A stretch of 64,000 bases of DNA, taken from DATLED01 sp035525495 (lineage in GTDB: Bacteria; Actinomycetota; Acidimicrobiia; Acidimicrobiales; CADCTF01). The translations under genes were made by a program, and so were the position numbers. This document shows, piece after piece, positions 1-7,366 of the stretch. Numbering within the stretch: position 1 is the first letter of the stretch; each line of letters starts with the position of its first letter. Where the stretch lies: assembly GCA_035525495.1 (NCBI GenBank), contig DATLED010000022.1:1-64000 (forward strand). Reading direction: 5' to 3'. A model generated the notes under the pieces. It was not told the origin of the DNA, ran no database searches, and saw only the letters and a list, made by a program, of their open reading frames with translations.

Positions 1-123
1 ATCAACTCCAAGATCCGCCTCATCCAACGACGGGGCCACGGCTACCACTCCGTCCAAGCCCTCGCCGCAGTGATCTACCTCTGCCTGGGCGGAATCACCA
101 TCGAACTACCCACACGACCCTGA
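1..123 (+). CDS. ISL3-family transposase, C-terminal end (cut by window edge)
   Basis: The first 40 codons, already open at the window edge, read NSKIRLIQRRGHGYHSVQA followed by a hydrophobic tail and a stop at 121-123. This is the conserved C-terminus of ISL3-type (IS204/IS1001/IS1096/IS1165) DDE transposases, where an NKIR..RRGYGF-like block ends the catalytic domain. Only the tail lies in the window, so whether the element is intact cannot be judged. The next gene begins 13 bases later, leaving little room for a terminal inverted repeat. The element's right end may therefore run into that gene, or be degraded. Confidence 0.75.
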   Translation: MNSKIRLIQRRGHGYHSVQALAAVIYLCLGGITIELPTRP

Positions 124-135
124 GGAGGGGCACAT

Positions 136-630
136 GTGTTCCCCTCTATCACACCACAGTCACCAGAAACCCAGCAATTGCAGGGAGATTTGGCGCGCCG
201 ACTCCGTAATGTCGACGTCGTGGAAGGTCTCCGGTTCACCTGGCGTGGCGACCTCTCCGATGCCGAGATGGTCGAACTCGTCGAGTCGCACGGGGGCACT
301 CCGGCCAAAGGCTGGTGGGAACGGATCCGGCCGCACAGCCTGGGATGGGTCGTGGCTCGGACGGACGATGAAGACGCCACCGTCGTCGGCTTCGCGAACG
401 TCGCATGGGACGGCGGCGACCACGCCTTCCTGCTCGACCCCAAGACCCGGGCCAGCCACCAGCGTCAAGGCGTCGGGACCGAGCTCGTTCGCATCGCCAC
501 CGACGAGGCCCGAGCTGCGGGGTGTGAGTGGTTGCACGTCGACTTCGGTCCCGACCTCGCCGACTTCTACTTCGACGCCTGCGGGTTCCGGCCGACCGAC
601 GCCGGGCTCGTCCACCTGTTCCCGACGTAG
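136..630 (+). CDS. GNAT-family N-acetyltransferase
   Basis: A 164-residue protein with a GNAT acetyl-CoA binding signature: a core strand ending in VVGFANVAWDGG, then the pyrophosphate-binding loop RQGVGTELVRIATDEA (R/Q-x-x-G-x-G/A), and a final YFDACGFRPT block typical of the last strand-helix. It should transfer an acetyl group to an unknown amine. The GTG start at 136 follows a GAGGAGGGG ribosome binding site at 122-130. Because it lies 13 bp after a transposase stop, the first 30 or so residues could derive from insertion-sequence end DNA. Its 3' end overlaps the convergent HTH-citrate synthase gene by 64 bp. Confidence 0.75.
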   Translation: MFPSITPQSPETQQLQGDLARRLRNVDVVEGLRFTWRGDLSDAEMVELVESHGGTPAKGWWERIRPHSLGWVVARTDDEDATVVGFANVAWDGGDHAFLLDPKTRASHQRQGVGTELVRIATDEARAAGCEWLHVDFGPDLADFYFDACGFRPTDAGLVHLFPT

Positions 631-1790
631 ACGGCCCGGGGTCGCAGCCGCAGCCGGTGCTGGTACTCCTCGATGGCGTGGGCCGCCCAGCCGGCGATGC
701 GGGCGACCGCGAACACCGCTTCGGCGGCGCCCGGCTTCCAGCGACCGGCACGGGCGAGCGCACCGAAGGCCAAGTCCACGTTGGCCGGTGGCACGCCCGC
801 AGCCGCGCTCACCCGACGCATACCGTCGATGGCGTCGACCAGCGCGGCCGATGCCATTCCCTCGACGAACGGCATCAGGGCCACGAAGCGCGGATCGACG
901 GTGCGGTAGACGGCGTGGCCGAAGCCGGGGACGAACCGATGCTGGCGGAGCACCACACGCGCCCCGAGCCGCTCGGCGCCGGCGAGGAGCTGGGAGACGG
1001 CGTCGGCGTTGGCGCCGTGGAGCGGCCCCGACAACGCGCCGAGCCCGGCGAGCACCACCTGAGGCAGCGCCGCCCATGTCGACGCCGCCACCCGCGCTGC
1101 CAACGTCGAGGCCGCCAGCTCGTGGTCGGCGAGCAGGACCAGAGCCGCATCGAGAGCCGCGACGCGCGCCGGCGTCGCCGGCTGCGCGCTCAAGGCCGGC
1201 CACAGCCGCGAGGCGATCGATCCTTCGGGATCTCGCCGTCCCTTCCCGACGGAGGGCAGTCCGTCGACGATGGTGGCGACCAGCTGGCGCGCGCAGGCCG
1301 CGACCGCCTCGGCGTCCCGGCCCTCTTGCACCAGCAGGGTGCCGGCGGAGGCGACGGTCGCCCGCACCCGCTGGGCCGCCGTGGCCGACCGGGGGATCGC
1401 GTCTTGCACCGCATGCGCGACGGACGCGACCTCGGACGGCGCCGCCCACGGTCCGCCCGTCGGGTCGTCCTCGCCGGACCACAACCAGGCCGCCGTCCGC
1501 TCGAAGGGCCACTGCCCGACGATCTCGTCGACGCCCACGCCGCGATAGGTCAACCGGCCCGCCGGATCGAGATCGGTGATGGCGGTGTCGATGAGGATCT
1601 CGGTGCGTCCCGAACGCCGGCCACGGGAGGTTCGCACCGCCAACGCGTCGATGTCTGCTGCCGCGAACCGGCTCTGACGGCCCTCCCGCCGGCGATCGAG
1701 CACGCCGCGACTCACGTAGGCGTACAGCGTCTGCGGCCGCACGTGCAGCCGTTCGCACGCCTCCCGCGCCGTCAGCCATTCGGAGCCCAT
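567..1790 (-). CDS. Citrate synthase-family protein with N-terminal HTH domain
   Basis: About 407 residues. Residues 1-50 form a MerR/excisionase-like helix-turn-helix (WLTAREACERLHVRPQTLY). The rest is a citrate synthase fold that keeps the expected active-site blocks: a His in GPLHGANAD, a His in VPGFGHAVY followed by TVDPR, and an Asp in ANVDLAFG. The reaction would be condensation of an acyl-CoA with a 2-oxo acid; whether it makes citrate or methylcitrate is not decidable here. The HTH suggests DNA binding or autoregulation. I chose the ATG at 1790 because a TATCGT -10 element lies exactly 7 nt upstream (leaderless). An in-frame GTG at 1799 would fall inside that element. The 3' end overlaps the GNAT gene tail to tail. 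Confidence 0.8.
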   Translation of the reverse strand: MGSEWLTAREACERLHVRPQTLYAYVSRGVLDRRREGRQSRFAAADIDALAVRTSRGRRSGRTEILIDTAITDLDPAGRLTYRGVGVDEIVGQWPFERTAAWLWSGEDDPTGGPWAAPSEVASVAHAVQDAIPRSATAAQRVRATVASAGTLLVQEGRDAEAVAACARQLVATIVDGLPSVGKGRRDPEGSIASRLWPALSAQPATPARVAALDAALVLLADHELAASTLAARVAASTWAALPQVVLAGLGALSGPLHGANADAVSQLLAGAERLGARVVLRQHRFVPGFGHAVYRTVDPRFVALMPFVEGMASAALVDAIDGMRRVSAAAGVPPANVDLAFGALARAGRWKPGAAEAVFAVARIAGWAAHAIEEYQHRLRLRPRAVYVGNRWTSPASVGRNPQASK

Positions 1791-1797
1791 CGCTCCC

Positions 1798-1819
1798 ACG
1801 ATAGGTTGATTTGATCAAC
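1798..1819 (-). promoter_or_regulatory. Promoter and dyad upstream of HTH-citrate synthase
   Basis: On the minus strand TATCGT (1803-1798) sits 7 nt before the ATG at 1790. Just upstream is the inverted repeat GTTGAT-ttg-ATCAAC (1805-1819). The dyad is the obvious candidate operator for the HTH of the adjacent enzyme and lies between it and the divergent DUF2332 gene. The assignment is inferred from position and symmetry only. Confidence 0.45.
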
Positions 1820-1855
1820 GTTGACTGATGGGACGCAAAGGGCGAACCTTGCGGC

Positions 1856-2923
1856 ATGTACGCCAATCGCACCGAGCTCGCCGAGGCGTGGCGGATGTTC
1901 GCCGTCCAGCAGTGCCGGGGGTACTCGCCGCTGTACGAGGCCATCGCCTTGGCTGTCGCGGCCGCGCCAGACATCGTCGACCTGACCCTGGACGCGCCGC
2001 TTTCCGGCCGCCAGCCGAACGTGCTCCTCGCCGCCGTCCACGACCTCCTCCTGCGTGGCATCGACGATCCGCTCGCCGCCATCTACGACGGAACGTCGGT
2101 CGCACCGGTCGGCGAGGCATTCTGCGCCTTCGTCCGCGCCCACCAGCCGGAGATCGCCGACCTCCTCTCGACGAGGCGCACGAACACCAACGAGTGCGGC
2201 CGCAGCGCCGTCCTCCTGCCTGCACTCTGGTGGGTCTCCGACCACATCGGATCGCCCCTGGCGCTGCTCGACGGCGGTGCCAGTGCGGGCCTGAACCTGC
2301 TCCTGGACCGATACCGCATCGACTACGGCGACCACGGCGCGACCGGTCCGGCCGACTCGCCCGTCCGCATCGACTGCGAGCTCGTCGGCGAGGCACCGGT
2401 GCGTCTGCAGCCACCTCCGATCGCGGCCCGCATCGGCCTCGACCGCGCACCGGTCGACCTGTCGAATCCGGACGGGGCTCGTTGGCTGCTCGCCTGCGTC
2501 TGGCCGGACACCGGCCGGCTGGAGCGCACGCGCGCCGCCCTCGAGCTCGCCTCCGCCAACTCGATCGAGGTGGTCGCGGGTGACCTGGCGGACGATCTCG
2601 CGACCGTCGCCGCTAAGCTCCCGAGCGGCGTCCCGTTGTGCGTGACGACCTCATGGGTCCTGGCCTACCTGTCGCCTCGCCGCCGCGCCGCGTTCGTCAA
2701 CCGCCTGGCCGACCTCGCGGCGGACCGACCGGTTGCATGGGTCAACGCCGAGGGCCCGGGGGTCATCGAAGGACTACCGCCTCTTCCGGACCTCGATCCC
2801 CGGTTCGCCGGCGGCATCGATCCGAGCGTGCTGGCGGTCACCGTCTTCGACGCGTCCGTCCCGTCGACCCACGTGCTCGGTCTGTGCCACGCCCACGGCA
2901 CCTGGCTCCAATGGACGGCGTAG
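1856..2923 (+). CDS. DUF2332 domain-containing protein
   Basis: A 355-residue soluble protein matching the DUF2332 family, with conserved blocks FAVQQCRGYSPLYEAIA near the N-terminus, RTNTNECGRSAVLLPAL around residue 115, LLDGGASAGLNLLLDRY and a C-terminal HVLGLCHAHGTWLQW. No biochemical function is established for the family; the GGASAGLNLL segment resembles a nucleotide- or SAM-binding loop, but that is only a resemblance. No signal peptide or membrane segment is seen. It is divergent from the HTH-citrate synthase across a short, dyad-containing spacer and is followed closely by an APH-like kinase. Confidence 0.75.
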   Translation: MYANRTELAEAWRMFAVQQCRGYSPLYEAIALAVAAAPDIVDLTLDAPLSGRQPNVLLAAVHDLLLRGIDDPLAAIYDGTSVAPVGEAFCAFVRAHQPEIADLLSTRRTNTNECGRSAVLLPALWWVSDHIGSPLALLDGGASAGLNLLLDRYRIDYGDHGATGPADSPVRIDCELVGEAPVRLQPPPIAARIGLDRAPVDLSNPDGARWLLACVWPDTGRLERTRAALELASANSIEVVAGDLADDLATVAAKLPSGVPLCVTTSWVLAYLSPRRRAAFVNRLADLAADRPVAWVNAEGPGVIEGLPPLPDLDPRFAGGIDPSVLAVTVFDASVPSTHVLGLCHAHGTWLQWTA

Positions 2924-2951
2924 CACGAAGCCCGGTCGCTACGGTGCGGCC

Positions 2952-2984
2952 GTGGGGATCAAGGACGAGCTCTCCAGCCGATGA
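2952..2984 (+). CDS. Possible 10-codon leader peptide
   Basis: GTG at 2952 opens a 10-residue frame (MGIKDELSSR) whose TGA overlaps the ATG of the following kinase gene as ATGA (2981-2984). A TACGGT -10 element (2940-2945) lies 6 nt before the GTG, so the transcript would be leaderless and begin on this mini-ORF, coupling its termination to kinase initiation. No regulatory amino-acid run is present. It may simply be how a leaderless transcript delivers ribosomes to a gene without its own strong ribosome binding site. Expression is not shown. Confidence 0.35.
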   Translation: MGIKDELSSR

Positions 2985-3919
2985 CCCGCGTCGAGAAGCC
3001 CACCCTCGCAGTCCCCGACGTCGAGGCCTTCCTGGCGGAACGTCACGGCGGCACCGTGTCCGACGTCGAGGCCCTCGAAGGGGGGTTCTGGTCCTCGGCC
3101 TTCGCCTACCGCTTCGCCGACCGCCAGCTCGTGGCCCGCTTCGGCAGCATCCGCTCCGGCTACGACGCAGACCTTGCGGCGATGGCGTACGGCGGACCCG
3201 ACCTTCCCGTGCCCGAGGTGCTCGAGGTCGGAGATGCCTTCGGCGCCAGCTACGCCATCTCCGTCCGCCACCACGGGCGGTTCCTCGAGGACGTCCGTGA
3301 GGACGAGGCAGACACCGCCGGGCCGGCGATCGTGCGTCTGCTCGGCGCGTTGAAGGGGGTGCCGCCGGCGCCGGCTGAATCGTGGCACCAGCGGCTCCGC
3401 AACGGGCTCGTCGACGACGAGGCGACGGTGAACGGCGGCTGGCGCGAGGCGCTCCGCGCCCATCCCGAGGCCGAGCGCGTCTTCCTGGCGTGCGAATCGC
3501 GGATCGGCGCCCTCCTCGACGCGTGTCCGGAACGCCGCGACCTCATCCACAACGACCTCGTCCACCGCAACGTCCTGATCGCTGAGGATGCGTCCCGCGT
3601 CAACGCCGTGTTCTCGTGGAAGTGCGCGGGGCGGGGCGACTTCCTCTACGACGTCGCGTGGTGCACGTTCTGGGGCGGGTCGTTCCACCCGGGCATCGCC
3701 GTCGCCGACGTTTTCGGACGCGTCGTGCGCGCACCGTGGGCCGCCGCCCACCTCGACGATGCCGCCGTCCGTCACCACTGCTACGAGTTGCACGTCGGGG
3801 CGACCCACCTCGGCTGGAACGCATGGATCGGGGACGACGACTCGCTCGCCGTCGTCGCCCGTCACACCGCGGCGATCCTGGAGCGCGAACCGGTCCGACT
3901 TCCTCGACCAAGCGGTTGA
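2981..3919 (+). CDS. APH-like phosphotransferase family protein
   Basis: A 312-residue protein of the aminoglycoside phosphotransferase/choline kinase-like fold. The N-lobe begins with VEALEGGFWSSAFAYRF (a nucleotide-loop-like stretch). The catalytic block IHNDLVHRNVLI near residue 190 is the HxDxxxxN Brenner-type motif. SWKCAGRGDFLYDVAW follows, in the position of the metal-binding Asp segment; this segment usually reads DW or DWE, so the SWK variant is slightly atypical. Many genomic members are not resistance enzymes, and substrate is unknown. The ATG overlaps the stop of a possible leader peptide. Confidence 0.75.
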   Translation: MTRVEKPTLAVPDVEAFLAERHGGTVSDVEALEGGFWSSAFAYRFADRQLVARFGSIRSGYDADLAAMAYGGPDLPVPEVLEVGDAFGASYAISVRHHGRFLEDVREDEADTAGPAIVRLLGALKGVPPAPAESWHQRLRNGLVDDEATVNGGWREALRAHPEAERVFLACESRIGALLDACPERRDLIHNDLVHRNVLIAEDASRVNAVFSWKCAGRGDFLYDVAWCTFWGGSFHPGIAVADVFGRVVRAPWAAAHLDDAAVRHHCYELHVGATHLGWNAWIGDDDSLAVVARHTAAILEREPVRLPRPSG

Positions 3920-3958
3920 ACGATGAGCCCGACCGCGTCGGAAGACGCCGCCGGCTGA

Positions 3959-5752
3959 TTAACGGAAGGCCAGCCCGTCGAAGTCGCCCGAGCTCCGCCA
4001 GCGATCGATGTACTGGAAGTAGGCGGTGGCCCCGCCCGGATAGCCGACGTTGAGCTTGGCTGCCGGGCCGGGGTCCTGGCCTTCGTTGTTGTAGTAGCCC
4101 GGAGTGCAGTCAGGTGAGCCGATCATTCCCATCGGCGTGCCGGTGAGGAGGAGCTCGATCCAGGCGTCCTCCGCCTCCTTCGTGACCTCGATCTCGTCGA
4201 AGCCGTTGTCGATGGCGTGCTTGATCGTCATCGCGATCGTCCTGCCTGACTCGGTCAGGTTGTGGGGGACGTTCGAGATCAGGTTGGCGCCCTGCGTCGG
4301 CTGCACGATGAAGGCGTTGGGGAAGCCGTGGACGTGGATGCCGTGCTTGGTCCGCATCCCGTCGACCCAGTACTCGGACAGCTTCACGCCGTCGCGACCG
4401 GTGAGGTCGTAGCCGGTCCGGCGCGTGTACTCGGTGCCGACCTCGAAGCCGGACGCGTAGATGATGCAGTCGACCTCGTACTCCCTTCCGAGGGCCACGA
4501 CGCCGGTCTCGGTGATGCGGTCGACGCCTTTGCCATCGGTGTGGACGAGCGTCGTGCCCGGCTCGTTGAAGGCGTCGAGGTACTCGTCGTGGAAGCACGG
4601 CCGCTTGCACAGCTGGCGATACCACGCCTTGAGGTCCTGTGCCGTGCCCGGATCGGCGACGATCGAGTCGATGCGAGCGCGGATCTCCTCCATCTTCTCG
4701 AAGTCGGAGTCCTCGAACGCCTCCATCATCTTCTCGGGCGTGAAGTCCTCCGGAGGGAGGGTCATGATCCTGGAGCGCACGCGGCGGGCCAGTTCGGTCC
4801 ACCCGTCCATGACCAGGTCCTCGTCCGCCATGGCGCCCGACTGGTTGGCGGTGAAGTTCTCCAGCCACCGCTGCTGCCATCCGGGCGTGTTGACGCTGGC
4901 GAACCACTCCGGATCGATGGCGTGGTTGGCCCGCACGTCGACCGAGGACGGCGTGCGCTGGAAGACGTAGAGCTCCTTGCACGCCTTGGCCAGGTGGGGC
5001 ACGCATTGCACGGACGTGGCGCCGGTGCCGATGATGGCGACCCGCTTGTCGGCGAGCTCTTCGAGCGGCGCGCCCGAGGGATCGCCGCCGGTGTAGTCGT
5101 AGTCCCAGCGGCTCGTGTGGAAGGAGTGGCCCTTGAAGTCGTCGATGCCGGGGATGCCGGGGAGCTTCGGCACGTGGAGGGGGCCGGTGCCCATCCCCAG
5201 GAACTGCGCGGTGAACTCGTCGCCGCGATTCGTGCGGATGCGCCAGGCCTTGCGGTCGTCGAGCCAGGTGAGGTCGACGACCTCCGTGTGGAAGAGGGCG
5301 TTGTCGTAGAGGCCGTAGTGCTTCCCGATGCGCTGGCAGTGCCCGAGGATCTCGGGCGCGTGCGCGTACTTCTCGGTCGGCATGTGACCGGTCTCCTCGA
5401 GGAGCGGCATGTAGACGAAGCTGGCGGTGTCGCACTGGGCGCCGGGGTACCGGTTCCAGTACCAGGTGCCGCCGAAGTCGCCGCCCTTCTCGATGATGCG
5501 GACGTCGTCGACCCCCTGCTCCTTGAGGCGGGCTCCGGTGACGAGCCCGGCGAAGCCGCCGCCGATGAAGGCGACGGTCACGTGGTCCGTGACGGCGTCG
5601 CGCTCGGTCCGGGGCGTGTACGGGTCCTCGAGGTAGTGCTCGTAGTGCGTCCCCGAGAGCCGCAGGTACTGGGCGTTCCCATCGGGCCGGAGCCGCTTGT
5701 CCCGTTCCTGGCGGTACTTCTCCCGGAGGGCGTCCTTGTCGATCACGCTCAT
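3959..5752 (-). CDS. Flavin-containing monooxygenase, Baeyer-Villiger type
   Basis: A 597-residue FAD/NADPH monooxygenase. GGGFAG at residues 64-69 is the FAD Rossmann motif. FKGHSFHTSRWD at 206-217 is the Baeyer-Villiger fingerprint FxGxxxHxxxW(P/D), and a second Rossmann motif IGTGATSVQ follows for NADPH. Known relatives convert cyclic or linear ketones to esters or lactones; the present substrate is unknown. The long N-terminal extension (about 55 residues before the first Rossmann motif) is typical of the larger cyclohexanone/steroid-type members. It lies downstream of the ArsR-AHSA1 fusion on the same strand, 49 bp away, so the two are probably co-transcribed. Confidence 0.85.
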   Translation of the reverse strand: MSVIDKDALREKYRQERDKRLRPDGNAQYLRLSGTHYEHYLEDPYTPRTERDAVTDHVTVAFIGGGFAGLVTGARLKEQGVDDVRIIEKGGDFGGTWYWNRYPGAQCDTASFVYMPLLEETGHMPTEKYAHAPEILGHCQRIGKHYGLYDNALFHTEVVDLTWLDDRKAWRIRTNRGDEFTAQFLGMGTGPLHVPKLPGIPGIDDFKGHSFHTSRWDYDYTGGDPSGAPLEELADKRVAIIGTGATSVQCVPHLAKACKELYVFQRTPSSVDVRANHAIDPEWFASVNTPGWQQRWLENFTANQSGAMADEDLVMDGWTELARRVRSRIMTLPPEDFTPEKMMEAFEDSDFEKMEEIRARIDSIVADPGTAQDLKAWYRQLCKRPCFHDEYLDAFNEPGTTLVHTDGKGVDRITETGVVALGREYEVDCIIYASGFEVGTEYTRRTGYDLTGRDGVKLSEYWVDGMRTKHGIHVHGFPNAFIVQPTQGANLISNVPHNLTESGRTIAMTIKHAIDNGFDEIEVTKEAEDAWIELLLTGTPMGMIGSPDCTPGYYNNEGQDPGPAAKLNVGYPGGATAYFQYIDRWRSSGDFDGLAFR

Positions 5753-5801
5753 GGCTGCCTATTCGATACCTGTCGCACGATCCCTGCAAGAACGCCGGCT
5801 G

Positions 5802-6560
5802 TCAGGTCGACTGGTACCGGAGGGAGCCCGGTGTGGTGAGGAGCTCGCCGGTCTCGAGCAACGTCTTGAGCCCGGAGAGGATCATCGGCCAACCTCCGTA
5901 GAGCTGGTCGTTCGCGCCCTCGCGCAACTGGTCGTGGACGAGCGTGAGCCGGCAGGAGTCCTCGACCTGCTCGATCTCCCAGGTGATCCGGGAGAACCCC
6001 TCGGCCTTGACGTCGTCGCCCCACAGCGCCCGCATCGTCTGCACGAGCCGGCGCGGCGGATCGATCTCGAGGATCTCGCCCTCGCCGAGGAGCCCCGGGG
6101 CGTTGCGGTGCGTCATCTCGAGACGGCTCCCGGCCTTCCACTCGCACTCCATCTCGATCCCGAAGTGGTACTTGGCCCGCAGCGCCGGGTCCGTGATCGC
6201 CTCCCACAGCTGCTCGGGCGTCGTGCGGATGTAGATCTCGAAGATCTTTTCCATGGTCGTCTCCAATGCGGTCTTGAGGTCGCTGAGACCAGCGACCCAC
6301 GGTTCGGCGAACTTGCTCACCCAGCGGTCGTGGACCAACCGGATGGGGACCGGGTTGAGGTGGTGCAACTTCTCCCGGCCGCGGCGGCGGACGACCACGA
6401 GGCCGGCGTCCTCGAGCAGCTTCAGGTGCTTCATGACCCCGAAGCGGGTCATGGCGAAGCGGGCTTCGAGGGCGCCCAACGTCTGGCCGTCCTCCCGGAA
6501 CAGCTCGTCCAGGAGCGCCCGCCGGGTCGGGTCGGCCAGCGCTCGGAAGACCCCGTCCAC
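5802..6560 (-). CDS. ArsR-type HTH fused to AHSA1/SRPBCC domain
   Basis: 252 residues. Residues 1-95 are a winged helix of the ArsR family (FRALADPTRRALLDELF, then FGVMKHLKLLEDAGLV as recognition region) without the usual metal-binding cysteines. Residues about 105-240 are an AHSA1/START-like ligand-binding domain (TTPEQLWEAITDPALRAKY, later GEGEILEIDPPRRLV). The natural reading is a repressor whose hydrophobic-ligand pocket controls DNA binding. The GTG start at 6560 is 7 nt downstream of a consensus-like -10, so the message is leaderless. It probably controls itself and the downstream monooxygenase. Confidence 0.85.
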   Translation of the reverse strand: MDGVFRALADPTRRALLDELFREDGQTLGALEARFAMTRFGVMKHLKLLEDAGLVVVRRRGREKLHHLNPVPIRLVHDRWVSKFAEPWVAGLSDLKTALETTMEKIFEIYIRTTPEQLWEAITDPALRAKYHFGIEMECEWKAGSRLEMTHRNAPGLLGEGEILEIDPPRRLVQTMRALWGDDVKAEGFSRITWEIEQVEDSCRLTLVHDQLREGANDQLYGGWPMILSGLKTLLETGELLTTPGSLRYQST

Positions 6561-6567
6561 GCGGCGG

Positions 6568-6597
6568 ATAATAGGTGACTAAATAGTCACATGTCAA
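6568..6597 (-). promoter_or_regulatory. Sigma70-type promoter with embedded palindromic operator
   Basis: Read on the minus strand: TTGACA (6597-6592), an 18-nt spacer, then TATTAT (6573-6568), 7 nt before the GTG at 6560. The spacer is almost filled by the palindrome GTGACTATTTAGTCAC (6590-6575), with 7-bp arms. A repressor bound there would block polymerase. The neighbouring ArsR-AHSA1 protein is the likely ligand. The promoter overlaps the 3' end of the upstream SDR gene. Confidence 0.75.
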
Positions 6598-7366
6598 GCG
6601 GGGTGACGTACGCAGCGGTCAGCCCGCCGTCCACGAGCAGCGAGCCGCCGGTCATGAACGACGAGTCCTCCGAGGCCAGGAACAGCGCTGCGGCGGCGAT
6701 CTCCGCCGCCTCGCCGAAGCGACCCATGGGGACGTGGACGAGCCGTCGCCGACGCTTCTCCTCGGTGTCGAGCACGCTCATGAGCAACTCGGTGCGCAGC
6801 GGCCCGGGGCACAGCGCGTTGACCCGGATCCCCTCGCGGGCGTGGATCACCGCCAGCTCCCGCGTCATCGAGAGCACCGCCCCTTTGGACGCCGTGTAGG
6901 CGAGCTGGGGCGTCGCCGCGCCGAGGAAGGCCACGAAGCTGGCGGTGTTGATGATCGATCCACCCCCGGAGCGCCGCATCGCCGGGATCCCGGCGCGGCA
7001 CCCCAGCCAGACGCCTTTCACGTTCACGTCCATCGTCACGTCCCACACGGCCGGCGGCGTCGACAGCGCGTCCCCGTCGTCCGCGTGCATGATCCCGGCG
7101 TTGTTGCACAGCACGTGGAGGCCCCCGAAGGCGGACTCGGCGGCCGCCACCATCGCCTCGCACTCCTCCTCGGAGGAGACGTCGGCCCGCACGGCAATCG
7201 CGCGGCCGCCGGCGGCCTCGACCGCCCCGGCGACCTGCGACGCCCCGGCGAGGTCGACGTCCACGAGCGTGACCGACGCGCCCTCGGCGGCGAACCGCAG
7301 GCCCATCTCGCGACCGATCCCGCTGGCCGCGCCGGTGATGAGCGCCGACTTCCCGTCGAGCCGCAT
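6587..7366 (-). CDS. SDR-family NAD(P)-dependent oxidoreductase
   Basis: A 259-residue classical short-chain dehydrogenase/reductase. The cofactor motif TGAASGIGREMG lies near residue 11, NNAG near residue 89, a catalytic Ser in INTASFVAFLG, YTASK as the YxxxK pair, and the C-terminal MTGGSLLVDGG motif. It should oxidise or reduce an alcohol/carbonyl pair. The ATG overlaps the stop of the glutamine-synthetase-like gene as ATGA, so the two are translationally coupled and probably act on one pathway, for instance processing of a gamma-glutamylated intermediate. Substrate unknown. Confidence 0.88.
   Translation of the reverse strand: MRLDGKSALITGAASGIGREMGLRFAAEGASVTLVDVDLAGASQVAGAVEAAGGRAIAVRADVSSEEECEAMVAAAESAFGGLHVLCNNAGIMHADDGDALSTPPAVWDVTMDVNVKGVWLGCRAGIPAMRRSGGGSIINTASFVAFLGAATPQLAYTASKGAVLSMTRELAVIHAREGIRVNALCPGPLRTELLMSVLDTEEKRRRRLVHVPMGRFGEAAEIAAAALFLASEDSSFMTGGSLLVDGGLTAAYVTPLDM

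Noticed and set aside
160..2082. Long minus-strand frame covering the GNAT and citrate synthase genes
   Set aside because: Low-complexity Arg/Ala/Gly-rich translation without motifs; overlaps well-supported genes in other frames.
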